DNA of 64,000 nucleotides from Clostridium isatidis (GTDB lineage Bacteria > Bacillota > Clostridia > Clostridiales > Clostridiaceae), in assembly GCF_002285495.1 (NCBI RefSeq), contig NZ_CP016786.1:2122001-2186000 (forward strand). Direction: 5' to 3'. Position 1 is the stretch's first letter. Every line of letters begins with the position of its first letter. The notes under the pieces are model-generated. The model was not told the DNA's origin and did no database searches. It saw only the letters and a program-made list of their open reading frames with translations. Of this stretch, positions 51,368 to 59,459 are shown one piece after another. The position numbers were made by a program, and so were the translations under genes.

Positions 51368-51604
51368 CTATTTTATAACTCTTATAGTATAGTAAAGAGC
51401 ATTACCATATTGAGATTTTTCTTTAAAGACTGCTTTAACATACTTTTCTAATTCATTATCAGCAAGTTCTGTTTCAACTTCATAAATAGTCTTAATTCTA
51501 TTACTTGCATCAGCTAGCTTAAATTTAACTTTATCATCTTCATAATTATCAAAAAAATCTCTTATAAATTTCATTTGAGCTGCATTTATTTCTATTTTAC
51601 TCAT
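51368..51604 (-). CDS. Small hypothetical protein (78 aa) upstream of GH1
   Basis: Not recognised. A soluble, charged protein (MSKIEINAAQMKFIRDFFDN; YEVETELADNELEKYVKAVFKE) with no cysteine, predicted mixed alpha/beta. ATG at 51604, eight bases after AGGGGG; a TTG two codons upstream is less likely. First gene of the operon with GH1 and rpiR (58 bases to GH1), which suggests a role in sugar handling or regulation, not demonstrated. Confidence 0.65.
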   Translation of the reverse strand: MSKIEINAAQMKFIRDFFDNYEDDKVKFKLADASNRIKTIYEVETELADNELEKYVKAVFKEKSQYGNALYYTIRVIK

Positions 51605-51618
51605 ATTCAAATCCCCCT

Positions 51619-51651
51619 AAAATGTTTTATATACTAATTTTAAAACATTTT
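51619..51651. promoter_or_regulatory. Candidate operator, 10-bp inverted repeat before the GH1-rpiR operon
   Basis: AAAATGTTTT (51619-51628) and AAAACATTTT (51642-51651) form a perfect inverted repeat with a 13-base spacer, 15 bases upstream of the first start codon. A possible RpiR binding site. The rest of 51652-51760 is AT-rich with another imperfect palindrome (AAAACAA...TTGTTTT). Confidence 0.5.
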
Positions 51652-51754
51652 CATAAAAAAAACTTATTTTTATAAATTAATAAAACAAATAATTTATTAA
51701 ATAACTTGTTTTATTTTTGTAACAGCACGTTATAATATTGTATCATAATTTCTA

Positions 51755-51792
51755 TAAAAAACTCTTGATATTAAAGCATAATATCAAGAGCC
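51755..51792 (-). terminator. Terminator of the MetE-like gene
   Basis: CTCTTGATATTA (51762-51773) and its partner AATATCAAGAG form a stem followed by TTTTTTATAG on the minus strand. Confidence 0.82.
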
Positions 51793-51798
51793 CCTTTA

Positions 51799-52941
51799 TT
51801 ATTTCCATATTTCTTCTGTTATTTCTTTTATTAGCCTAATCTTATTCCATTGTTCTTCCTCAGTTAAAATGTTACCTTCTTCTGTAGACGCAAAGCCGCA
51901 TTGAGGACTTAAACATATTTGATCTAAATCCAGGTATTTAGTCGCCTCTTCTATTCTTCTTATAATAGTTTCCTTACTTTCAAGTTTTCCTGTTTTAGAG
52001 GATACTAGACCTAGTACAACTTGTTTATCTCTTGGAACATATTTTAAAGGTTCAAAACCGCCTGATCTCTCATCGTCAAATTCCAGATAAAAAGCATCTA
52101 CATTGGCATTAGCAAATAAAATTTCTGCTACTAGATCATAAGGTCCTTCTGAAGCGTATGTTGAATGATAATTCCCTCTACAAACATGAGTAGTGATTAT
52201 TAAATCTTCTGGTAAATCTTTAATAGCTAAGTTATTTAACTTAAGAAATAAATTTAAAGTATCCTTCACTTGTTCCTCTGTATATCCAAGACGCTTTAGT
52301 AAGTTTCTATCGCAGAAAGTTCCCCAAGTACAATCATCTAACTGAATATTTCTGCAGCCTAAATCATAAAAAGCTCTTATAATTTGATTATAAGTTTTTA
52401 CAATATCATTAATTAAATCTTCTTGATTTTCATATATAAACTTTACATCTGCTATATTTTCTGGTCTTTGTAATTCTAATAATAATTGTGCTGGTGCAGG
52501 AATAGTTTGTCTTGCTTCTACTCCCTCTTCATCTGCTAGTTCCTTCAGAAATTTATAATGTTCAAGAAAAGGATGTTCACCAGTAAATTTTATTTTTCCT
52601 AAAATTCCAGCAGTTTCGGCTCTAGTTTCTTCCCCCTTAAACTGATAACCTCTTTCTACCTTTTTATATTCAACTCCATGAATACCCCACATAAAATCTA
52701 AATGCCACCAGCTTCTTCTGAACTCCCCATCTGTTACAGATTTTAAGCCAGCTGCCTTTTCTTTCTTTACAAGTTCTCTTATAGCCTTATCTTCAATAGC
52801 TCTAAGAACTTCCCTAGAAATTTCCCCATTTTCATATTGCTTCCTAGCCTTCTTGAGTTCCTCTGGTCTAAGAAAACTACCAACAATATCATTTCTGTAG
52901 GGTACTTGTAATCTCTGTTTTCCTAATAATTCCTTTGTCAT
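51799..52941 (-). CDS. MetE C-terminal-like methyltransferase (YxjG/YxjH type)
   Basis: A 380-residue TIM-barrel protein related to the catalytic half of cobalamin-independent methionine synthase. Zinc-site residues are visible: His and Cys in IITTHVCRGNYHSTYASEGPY (~235-255), Glu in YLEFDDERSGG, and Cys in QICLSPQCGFASTEEG near the C terminus. It lacks the N-terminal half of full MetE; relatives in Bacillus (YxjG/YxjH) are thought to methylate homocysteine with another donor. ATG follows a GGAGGG. No S-box upstream, in contrast to the importer. Single gene. Confidence 0.9.
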   Translation of the reverse strand: MTKELLGKQRLQVPYRNDIVGSFLRPEELKKARKQYENGEISREVLRAIEDKAIRELVKKEKAAGLKSVTDGEFRRSWWHLDFMWGIHGVEYKKVERGYQFKGEETRAETAGILGKIKFTGEHPFLEHYKFLKELADEEGVEARQTIPAPAQLLLELQRPENIADVKFIYENQEDLINDIVKTYNQIIRAFYDLGCRNIQLDDCTWGTFCDRNLLKRLGYTEEQVKDTLNLFLKLNNLAIKDLPEDLIITTHVCRGNYHSTYASEGPYDLVAEILFANANVDAFYLEFDDERSGGFEPLKYVPRDKQVVLGLVSSKTGKLESKETIIRRIEEATKYLDLDQICLSPQCGFASTEEGNILTEEEQWNKIRLIKEITEEIWK

Positions 52942-53037
52942 AAATAGCCCTCCTTATTTTTTGTCTAGAATATTATACCATATAAATTTATATATAATCT
53001 TATCACTATTACACTTTTCATTTTTTGTTAATAAAAA

Positions 53038-53068
53038 AGTTATGAAAATCTGCTGATTTTACATAACT
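53038..53068 (-). terminator. Terminator of the permease pair
   Basis: AGTTATG-A-AAATC and GATTT-TA-CATAACT (53038-53068) form a hairpin followed by TTTTTTATT on the minus strand, after the repeat block. Confidence 0.78.
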
Positions 53069-53107
53069 CTATTTTAAAGATTACACTATAATATTAAGCT
53101 CAAAAAA

Positions 53108-53224
53108 CACTTCTAACTCCTAACTCCAAACTCCACACTCCTAACTCCTAACTCCACACTCCTAACTACTAACTCCTAACTCCACACTCCTAACTACTAA
53201 CTCCACACTCTACACTCCTAACTG
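53108..53224 (-). repeat. GTTAGGAGTGTGGAGTT wobble repeat, copy 2 (about 115 bp)
   Basis: About a dozen diverged units of AGTTAGGAGT, GTGGAGTT and AGTAGTTAGG, read on the minus strand. It overlaps the 3' end of the permease gene at 53190, where it supplies the last ~12 codons and the stop. Largest of three copies in the window. Confidence 0.85.
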
Positions 53225-53741
53225 AATAAAGTTTTTCTAACTCTTTCTTTGGCATTAATGCTTCAACTAAAAATCCCATTATTATAACTCCTGGAAGATC
53301 TATTAAAAATCTCGCCAAGGTAAACTTATATCCTAAAGCTCCAACTTCAAACATTAAGGTAGATATTTTGATTACACACCAAGCATTCATAAAAATAATT
53401 ATATTCCTAAATCTAACCCCTTTTTTAAGTAGAACTTTTGTAAAAGGAAAGGCTGCATACATAGGGCCAGCAGCAATAGTTCCCATAAGAATGGAAAGAA
53501 TAATTCCCTTTATTCCCGAATCATATCCCATATATTTCATCATAGTTTCCCTAGGAAGCCACACATCTATAAGTCCTAGTAAAAGCATTATTGGCGGGAC
53601 TACTGAAATCATCTGTTTTATACTTGAGAAAATTGAGTTTAGAGACTTTAAACCTAGATTTTTATTCCAAATAAAAACTATTAACAATACTAAAAGCATC
53701 ACTAGAAAAAAGGAATATCTTTTAATCAATTTCTTAATCAT
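53190..53741 (-). CDS. PF03773-type permease, subunit or half B
   Basis: A 183-residue membrane protein with five or six hydrophobic helices (for example MLLLGLIDVWLPRETMMKYMG and LMGTIAAGPMYAAFPFTKVLL). The sequence resembles one half of the YraQ/ArsP-type permease family (PF03773), thought to export organic arsenic or unknown solutes; the other half is the gene just upstream, which it overlaps by four bases. The last ~12 residues (after LEKLY, roughly SVRSVECGVSS) are encoded by the wobble repeat, so the natural C terminus was probably replaced when the repeat arrived. Confidence 0.8.
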   Translation of the reverse strand: MIKKLIKRYSFFLVMLLVLLIVFIWNKNLGLKSLNSIFSSIKQMISVVPPIMLLLGLIDVWLPRETMMKYMGYDSGIKGIILSILMGTIAAGPMYAAFPFTKVLLKKGVRFRNIIIFMNAWCVIKISTLMFEVGALGYKFTLARFLIDLPGVIIMGFLVEALMPKKELEKLYSVRSVECGVSS

Positions 53742-54223
53742 AATAATACAATCACCTTCTCAACAAAAAATGCTACTAAAATTGAAAAAATAAAGGCAAT
53801 TATATTTCTATAAACTGTAGCTCTTTTACCTATATATTTTGCTTCTAAAGGAATTGTTATTAAACCAATTAAGGTTAAAGTTGATACAAGGGCTGCAACT
53901 TGCGCCATTCCTGCTCCATTATTTATAAGCATATCAGCTGTAGAAAAAGCTACAAAGGTAGGCATCATAACAATAGTTCCAATTAAGGCTGATAATATTA
54001 TGCCAAGGAAAGCTGAATTAATTCCTAGTATGCCCCTTATAGTTTCAGGTGTTAGTATGGCAAGAATTAAGCCAACAGAAATAACTATTCCTAAAAACTG
54101 TGGCAAAATATTTTCTAAAGATTTCACCCCCTTAATAAAAACCTTTTTAGTTTTATCCTTATCTTTTTTATATGATAATAAAAATAATATAAATGTTGCT
54201 GAATAAAGAAAAAAGCAGCTCAT
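53738..54223 (-). CDS. PF03773-type permease, subunit or half A
   Basis: A 161-residue membrane protein with four or five helices and the family pattern PETIRGILGINSAFLGIILSALIGTIVMMPTFVAFSTADML. In many organisms the two halves are one protein; here they are two overlapping genes (ATGA). Ribosome site TTGGAGTG. Substrate unknown. Confidence 0.82.
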   Translation of the reverse strand: MSCFFLYSATFILFLLSYKKDKDKTKKVFIKGVKSLENILPQFLGIVISVGLILAILTPETIRGILGINSAFLGIILSALIGTIVMMPTFVAFSTADMLINNGAGMAQVAALVSTLTLIGLITIPLEAKYIGKRATVYRNIIAFIFSILVAFFVEKVIVLL

Positions 54224-54333
54224 TATTTCACTCCAATAACTTTTTAATAATATTATTATATTAATTTTATAAACATTAATGAGATAATTATTAACAGAAT
54301 TTAATTATAAACAATTGTAAAAACATAAAAATA

Positions 54334-54363
54334 AAACTCTAACAAACTAATCTGTCAGAGTTT
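54334..54363 (-). terminator. Terminator of the chemoreceptor gene
   Basis: AAACTCTAACA (54334-54344) and TGTCAGAGTTT (54353-54363) form a stem with one mismatch, T-rich on exit. Confidence 0.8.
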
Positions 54364-54406
54364 TTGCTATAAAACTTATAAAATTAATCTTACCACTAGG
54401 ATATTC

Positions 54407-55786
54407 TTAAATAATACCCTTAATATCCTCTAAATATTTAAACATTTGACTTAAATAAGTATCCATACTGTCAAGATACTTATCAGCCTTAACTGTATCA
54501 CCTTCATAAAAGGCAGATATAGCTTTACTAGCTGTCTCATGTACCTTTTGATGAGATTCTTCCATCTCCTTAAATTCTTTTAGACTGCTATATTTCTTAC
54601 CTTCATTTCCATAATACCATCTTCCTAAACGGCAAGATTTAAAATCAGCTAGTTTTTCTGGTTCTAATTTTTCATAGCCTAGGAAAGTATTATAAACCCT
54701 CCACTTCCAAACTAAATGATCTGTCTTAAAAATTTCCATCATTGTTTTATCATCTAAGAATTCTCTTTTATTTAAAAATTCTTTTCTAAAACCATGTACA
54801 TGCTTGCTTGAATTATTTATGTATTCTCCAATACTTTTACTTTTTTCTTCTATAAAATCTGATTCTTTAGCTATTTCTTCTATTCCATTAGTTAAGCTTT
54901 CTGTAATAGCATGTTGTTCTTCCATATTTGAAGCAACTTGATTTATAGTTTCGTCTATTTCATTAATAGAATTAGATATATCGTGTATTTGCATTAATGC
55001 TTCATTTATAATGCTCTTTCCTGTATCTAATTCCTCTATAGACTTCTCAATTTGACTAGAGGAATTGTCTATTGCTAAATTTAAAGCCTCAATATCCTTC
55101 ATAACATTTTCCAAGGATATTCTAGTATCTTCAGCAAGTTTTCTTACCTCATCTGCAACTATTGCAAAGCCCCTGCCATTTTCTCCTGCTCTTGCAGCTT
55201 CAATAGCAGCATTTAAGGCTAATAGATTTGTTTGATTTGCTATTCCCTTTAATAAAGTTATTACTTGATTTATAGATTTTGTTTTTTCTCTTACTTCATC
55301 CATTTCTTTATTTATATTTTTCGCTTTTTCAAAGTATCCAACAATAAAATCCATGGATTTTTCTATTTTTTCCACACCAGCTTCTGCAATTCCAGTAATA
55401 TCCTGTGTATGATTTGCTACATCCTGTGAAAAACTTGATATTTCTTCACTTGAAGCTATCATTTCTTTAATGCTGTTATAGAAATTATTTACTTGCTCAG
55501 TCTGAGTGCTTGTACTTTTTATTATATCTCTTAAAGAATCCATTCTCGTCATTTCTGATAATATAGTATCTAGGCTAAGTAAGTTCTTTACTTTATCTGC
55601 CTTTATCTTATCTATAAGTTTATTCCACTTTTTTGAAAGCTCTGCTGATCCTATTTCTTTTTCATCAATATAGATTAATTTTTCATTTAATAAATTATCT
55701 ATAGCCATTAATAGTATATTTTCATTTATAGTATTAACAGTATTAAATTCAGACTTGCTTTTTTGATTTTTTCTAAACTTTATCAT
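54407..55786 (-). CDS. Soluble methyl-accepting chemotaxis protein with C-terminal CZB domain
   Basis: A 459-residue cytosolic chemoreceptor without membrane segments. The central signalling hairpin has the conserved tip IEAARAGENGRGFAIVADEVRKLAEDT (~residues 200-225). Residues ~345-459 form a CZB zinc-binding domain: HLVWKWRVYN, the CRLGRWYYG motif with its zinc Cys, and a later His in SHQKVHETA. CZB receptors can sense zinc, hypochlorite or oxidants through the Cys (family knowledge). Start at the ATG at 55786 following GGAGGAATT. The N-terminal ~70 residues have no recognised sensor domain. No che genes are near. Confidence 0.9.
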   Translation of the reverse strand: MIKFRKNQKSKSEFNTVNTINENILLMAIDNLLNEKLIYIDEKEIGSAELSKKWNKLIDKIKADKVKNLLSLDTILSEMTRMDSLRDIIKSTSTQTEQVNNFYNSIKEMIASSEEISSFSQDVANHTQDITGIAEAGVEKIEKSMDFIVGYFEKAKNINKEMDEVREKTKSINQVITLLKGIANQTNLLALNAAIEAARAGENGRGFAIVADEVRKLAEDTRISLENVMKDIEALNLAIDNSSSQIEKSIEELDTGKSIINEALMQIHDISNSINEIDETINQVASNMEEQHAITESLTNGIEEIAKESDFIEEKSKSIGEYINNSSKHVHGFRKEFLNKREFLDDKTMMEIFKTDHLVWKWRVYNTFLGYEKLEPEKLADFKSCRLGRWYYGNEGKKYSSLKEFKEMEESHQKVHETASKAISAFYEGDTVKADKYLDSMDTYLSQMFKYLEDIKGII

Positions 55787-55882
55787 AATTCCTCCAAAGA
55801 TTGTAAAGTATATAATAAAATTATACAGCATATTAACATAACTTTCTACTTTTAAGTAAACTTTAATATATTTGGAAGGAGA

Positions 55883-56704
55883 TTATGAGCTGTATTTACT
55901 AATAAATTTTACTACTCCGTCCTTTTCATTACTCTCTATGACTTTTGTTGCTATCCTTTTTAACTCTTCTGCTCCATTTTCCACAGCATAACATTCATCG
56001 GATATCTTAAACATTGGAATATCATTAACATTATCCCCAAAGCTAATAAGTTTATCGCAATTTACATATCTCTCTAGTTCCTTTATTCCATTTGCCTTAG
56101 AGGCTTTGCTGCTATAAGCATCTAAATAATAGCCCTCCCCATATATGTCCTTATAATAATCCACATATAAACCTTCTATTAACTTTAGTTCATTATATAT
56201 AGCTTTTATTTTTTCATAATCATCAAATAATACAAAATTAATTACTTCCATCTCTTCTAGAAGACTATAATAATCATCTATTTTTACAAAGGTCTTTAGT
56301 TTTTTCTCACATCTCTCATTATAAAAATCTTTTTCTGGATTATTTATTATTCCTCTATAATAAACAAAAATATGGTTATCTTTTATACCATATAAAAAGC
56401 AATTCTTATCATATTTTTTTAAAATATCTAAAACTCCCTTTACTACAGTATCCTCTAACTTATTAATTTTTATATATTCTTGTTTTGCTATATCATAAAT
56501 TAATACTCCATTCATTAAAACTACTGGGATTTTGATATTAATTCCCTCTAAAATATCTACAACGGTAGCTGGAGTTCTTGCACTAGCAATAGTAAAGTTT
56601 ACTCCCTGTTCTATTAATCTATTTAATTCTTTTTTTGAATAATCTGATATTTCCTTGTTTTTATTTAATAAGGTCCCATCTAAATCTGAAACAAATAACT
56701 CCAT
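55883..56704 (-). CDS. Cof-type HAD-IIB phosphatase
   Basis: A 273-residue cytosolic HAD hydrolase with a type IIB cap. Motif I VSDLDGTLLNKNKE carries the nucleophile Asp; motif II is TIASARTP; motif IV ISFGDNVNDIPMFKISD gives the Mg2+-binding acidic residues. Members dephosphorylate sugar phosphates, flavin or PLP precursors; the substrate here is not evident. Single gene. Confidence 0.92.
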   Translation of the reverse strand: MELFVSDLDGTLLNKNKEISDYSKKELNRLIEQGVNFTIASARTPATVVDILEGINIKIPVVLMNGVLIYDIAKQEYIKINKLEDTVVKGVLDILKKYDKNCFLYGIKDNHIFVYYRGIINNPEKDFYNERCEKKLKTFVKIDDYYSLLEEMEVINFVLFDDYEKIKAIYNELKLIEGLYVDYYKDIYGEGYYLDAYSSKASKANGIKELERYVNCDKLISFGDNVNDIPMFKISDECYAVENGAEELKRIATKVIESNEKDGVVKFISKYSS

Positions 56705-56797
56705 ACTTTCACACTTCCTATAAATTTTACTTTAGTTATATTATAATCTAATTTTTGATTATAACATAATTCTCTTATTATAAAGATATATAAATTA

Positions 56798-56824
56798 AAA
56801 AGAGGCTGTAAAACAGCCTTTTTT
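56798..56824 (-). terminator. Terminator of the CDGSH gene
   Basis: AGGCTGT (56803-56809) and ACAGCCT (56813-56819) with flanking A/T tracts, 22 bases beyond the CDGSH stop. Confidence 0.85.
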
Positions 56825-56845
56825 AGTATATACCCTATATTTTCT

Positions 56846-57094
56846 TTATTCCTTTTGATTATGGGTTCCATCACAATAAGGTGGATTTTTAGTTTTTTTA
56901 CATCCACATAAATATGTTATTCCATCTTTTTCTGCATCAAAATACATTGGTCCTAAGCCTGTTCCCTTATGACCTTTAAAATCGCAGAATGGTTCTTTTT
57001 CTGATTCTCCACATGTACACCAGGCATATTTTTTTCCCTTTTGAAGTTCTACAGTTATTGGTCCGCTAGTAATTGTCTTCTTTTCCATAATCAA
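56846..57094 (-). CDS. CDGSH-type iron-sulfur protein, two motifs
   Basis: An 82-residue soluble protein with two CDGSH-like 2Fe-2S motifs: CTCGESEKEPFCDFKGH (~30-46) and CGCKKTKNPPYCDGTH (~62-77), each with three Cys and one His ligand. Members act in electron or cluster transfer and iron/redox balance. It follows the rubredoxin-like gene by 18 bases, so the two redox proteins are probably co-transcribed. Strong ribosome site (AAAAGGAG). Confidence 0.93.
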   Translation of the reverse strand: MIMEKKTITSGPITVELQKGKKYAWCTCGESEKEPFCDFKGHKGTGLGPMYFDAEKDGITYLCGCKKTKNPPYCDGTHNQKE

Positions 57095-57112
57095 TCTCCT
57101 TTTATCTTTTAA

Positions 57113-57448
57113 TTACCATTTTCCATTAGAAACATGACCTGCTATTTCAGCCTTAGCTCTCTGTTTGATAGTCCATGCTTCATTTTTAGTTTGTTCAAAG
57201 GATGTTACGCATTTTGCATCAAGCTCCATCTTTATACCTTCATCGCATAATTGAGCAATTTTAGTAGCTAAATGAATAATTTCTATATGAATATCATTTG
57301 TTGGAGTTGATGAATAGATTTTATCAGCTTCTTCCTTGCTTAATTCTACGAATTTATCTTTAGGAACTAAACACTTTGGGCATTTTTCAGGTGCTTCAGT
57401 TCCTTCCCACACAAATCCACAAACTGTACATTTAAATAATTTTTTCAA
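57113..57448 (-). CDS. Rubredoxin-like domain protein
   Basis: A 111-residue protein. Residues ~5-35 form a rubredoxin-type (rubrerythrin C-terminal type) iron site with FKCTVCGFVWEG and EKCPKCLVPKDKF (four Cys). The remaining ~70 residues are helical (IHLATKIAQLCDEGIKMEL) and have two further Cys; no recognisable diiron helices with paired ExxH, so it is not a full rubrerythrin. Likely a small cytosolic electron carrier for oxidative stress or a sensor. It precedes the CDGSH gene in one unit. Confidence 0.87.
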   Translation of the reverse strand: MKKLFKCTVCGFVWEGTEAPEKCPKCLVPKDKFVELSKEEADKIYSSTPTNDIHIEIIHLATKIAQLCDEGIKMELDAKCVTSFEQTKNEAWTIKQRAKAEIAGHVSNGKW

Positions 57449-57471
57449 TTTTATTACCTCCTTAAAAAATT

Positions 57472-57506
57472 AACCATATGAAATTAAAAAATAATTTCAT
57501 ATGGTT
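57472..57506 (-). terminator. Hairpin between DUF1048-like and rubredoxin-like genes
   Basis: AACCATATGAAATTA (57472-57486) and TAATTTCATATGGTT (57492-57506), a perfect 15-bp stem, with T-rich sequence on the minus-strand exit. Terminator for the upstream gene. Confidence 0.72.
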
Positions 57507-57608
57507 ATTATTTATAAAATTTTTAAAATATATTCTTATTTAAAATTGAGAAGTTCTTTGTAAGGTGCTATATAAAATATAAAATGAATTTAACTAGTAT
57601 TAGAACAA

Positions 57609-58235
57609 TTAAAAATAAATTGATTTTAATTTATATAATAATAAGTTAATTCCAAAAATTATTAATAATATAAAAATATTTATTTTTAAAACATATTCTT
57701 TTGCAAGAAAAATCTCATTGAAATATACACAAAGAAGACTAACTAAAATTGAAATTAATACTACTAAAACTCCTATATTTTTTCTATCTATAAAAAAGAC
57801 TTTATACTTAAAAGTATTAATAAACTCGATACATACTGCATAAATAATTAAATTAATAAAATATGGAATATTTAAACTTATATCATATTTATCTATAAAA
57901 ATATTATTATACTCTATTAACACTGAAATAATAAGAAAAATCCCTAGATAATTAATTATTTTATATAAAAAGTTTATAATCCATTCTAACAAGCTCCTTT
58001 TAGAAGAGTTTTTTATAAACTCCTTACAAAAGTTAATATAATCATAACCCACGACATCCTCTATCAATAGACCTTGATTCTGAGCTTCGAGAGCCTTTAA
58101 TAATATCTCATTTAACTTTTCCTTATATATCTTTTCTTTTATATTATTGTTAGATAGATATAATTCTATTTGAGTAAATACCTTTCTATTTTCTTTAGTA
58201 AGCTGCTTTCTTAGTTTCTTATATTCCTTATTCAA
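57609..58235 (-). CDS. DUF1048/DUF1129-like membrane protein
   Basis: A 208-residue protein. The N-terminal ~90 residues are helical and resemble DUF1048 or DUF1129-type domains (KIYKEKLNEILLKALEAQNQ, then GLLIEDVVGYDYINFCKEFI). Four hydrophobic helices follow (~95-205). Such proteins often lie beside PadR regulators; none is seen here. Start at a TTG (MNKEYKKLRK) six bases after GGGGGAG; the upstream in-frame ATG has no site. Function unknown. Confidence 0.7.
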   Translation of the reverse strand: MNKEYKKLRKQLTKENRKVFTQIELYLSNNNIKEKIYKEKLNEILLKALEAQNQGLLIEDVVGYDYINFCKEFIKNSSKRSLLEWIINFLYKIINYLGIFLIISVLIEYNNIFIDKYDISLNIPYFINLIIYAVCIEFINTFKYKVFFIDRKNIGVLVVLISILVSLLCVYFNEIFLAKEYVLKINIFILLIIFGINLLLYKLKSIYF

Positions 58236-58347
58236 TATCTTCTCCCCCAATAAATTAACATTTAGAAACAATCTAATATATTTATTATATATTAATTTGT
58301 ATTAAAACCCCAAATTTTTAATAATATTACATAATGATAAAATAAAA

Positions 58348-58375
58348 AACTCTCCTGCTTTTACACAAGAGAGTT
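58348..58375 (-). terminator. Terminator of the ABC ATPase/GTPase/binding-protein operon
   Basis: AACTCTC (58348-58354) and GAGAGTT (58369-58375) followed by TTTTTATTTT on the minus strand, after the wobble repeat. Confidence 0.8.
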
Positions 58376-58390
58376 AAATCTATCCCTATA

Positions 58391-58452
58391 CAACTCCACA
58401 CTACTAACTCCACACTCCTAACTACTAACTCCTAACTCCACACTCCTAACTG
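58391..58452 (-). repeat. GTTAGGAGTGTGGAGTT wobble repeat, copy 3
   Basis: Read on the minus strand: CAGTTAGGAGTGTGGAGTT, then AGGAGTTAGTAGTTAGGAGT, GTGGAGTTAGTAGTGTGGAG. The stop codon TAG of the ABC ATPase gene (58446-58448) is formed inside the first unit. Confidence 0.85.
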
Positions 58453-59459
58453 TCTAAGGAAATTTTTTCTCCTCTTCTCAGCTTTGCCCTCATATTATTT
58501 ATTAGCTCATCCATCTTTTCAAGCTCTGCTAATACTGCTTTTTCTTCTTTATCTGTTTCGATTATTTTATGAATTCCACCATTTTTAATTACTATTCTTT
58601 TATCTGCTATAAGGGCAAGACTTGGATCATGAGTTGCCATAAGAACTATTTTTTCTTCACTTACTAGAAGATTTAGGGCCCTTTTTCTATCTATACCTGC
58701 ATTTTCAATTTCATCTATTAAAACTATTGGAGAAGTACTTAATATGGCTGTATCAGCTATCATTAAAGCCCTTGATTGACCTCCGCTTAATCTTGTTATT
58801 GGAGTATCTAAATCAAACTTTTCTCCAGCTAATTCATTAGCAGCAGATATTATTTTTTCTATAACTTCCTCTTCATTTTCTATCATTCTGCTCTTAGCAT
58901 GAAGTTCTAAAAATTCCCTTACTGTAAGATCCATTACAAAATTCATATTTTGAGATAACTGAGCAACCAGCTTATTGCTTGTAGAAAATCTAAGGCTTGG
59001 GTCCGCCTTTTCTCCATTTAGTAGAATAGTTCTTCCAGTAGGAGTATCTTTATTAGCAGCCCATTCTATATCTGCAAGAAGCCTGCTCTTTCCTGAACCT
59101 GTTGGTCCTACAATTGAAATAATTTCACTTTTTTTAATAACCAGTTCTGTAAAGTTTTCTGGATTACCACTCTTGTCTTTTCCTGCAAGTATGGTAATAG
59201 AATCTACTCTTTCTTTATCTAGTCCTAAAAATTCAATCATTTGATTAAGATATAATTCTAAGTCAGCCTTAATTTTATCTATATCTATTGCCCATTCCTC
59301 AAGATCTTCTGCTGTAAAATGATTTAAATATTCTTCTAGGCTGTAATCTTTAAAATCCTCCACATCTAACTTATTATTTTCAAAAAAGGATAAAATGAAA
59401 GGATATTTGTTTTCCAATTCTCTTATTTTTTGCTTTTCTAATTCCTTTATCTTAATCAT
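58446..59459 (-). CDS. Orphan ABC ATPase with N-terminal helical extension
   Basis: A 337-residue ATPase. Residues ~1-95 form a helical head (ELENKYPFILSFFENNKLD, YSLEEYLNHFTAEDLEEWA) that resembles the DUF1858-type head of the binding-protein-like partner. The ATPase core has Walker A SIVGPTGSGKS (~115), signature RLSGGQSRALMIADTAIL, Walker B PIVLIDEIENAGID and switch His in LMATHDPSLALI. No permease gene is beside it, and no membrane segment is present. ATG at 59459 (MIKIKELEKQ), overlapping the end of the GTPase gene by eight bases, ribosome site AGGTG. Its stop lies in a wobble repeat. Confidence 0.88.
   Translation of the reverse strand: MIKIKELEKQKIRELENKYPFILSFFENNKLDVEDFKDYSLEEYLNHFTAEDLEEWAIDIDKIKADLELYLNQMIEFLGLDKERVDSITILAGKDKSGNPENFTELVIKKSEIISIVGPTGSGKSRLLADIEWAANKDTPTGRTILLNGEKADPSLRFSTSNKLVAQLSQNMNFVMDLTVREFLELHAKSRMIENEEEVIEKIISAANELAGEKFDLDTPITRLSGGQSRALMIADTAILSTSPIVLIDEIENAGIDRKRALNLLVSEEKIVLMATHDPSLALIADKRIVIKNGGIHKIIETDKEEKAVLAELEKMDELINNMRAKLRRGEKISLDS

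Noticed and set aside
52942..53037. SAM riboswitch upstream of the MetE-like gene
   Set aside because: None of the S-box blocks (AGAGGTGGAGGGA, GAAACCC) are present in this short region.
53108..53224. CRISPR array
   Set aside because: The units are 10-20 bases, diverged and contiguous without spacers of even length; no cas genes nearby.
56680..56907. 75-codon minus-strand ORF between the HAD and CDGSH genes
   Set aside because: It overlaps the CDGSH gene end and its terminator in another frame; no ribosome site or family resemblance.
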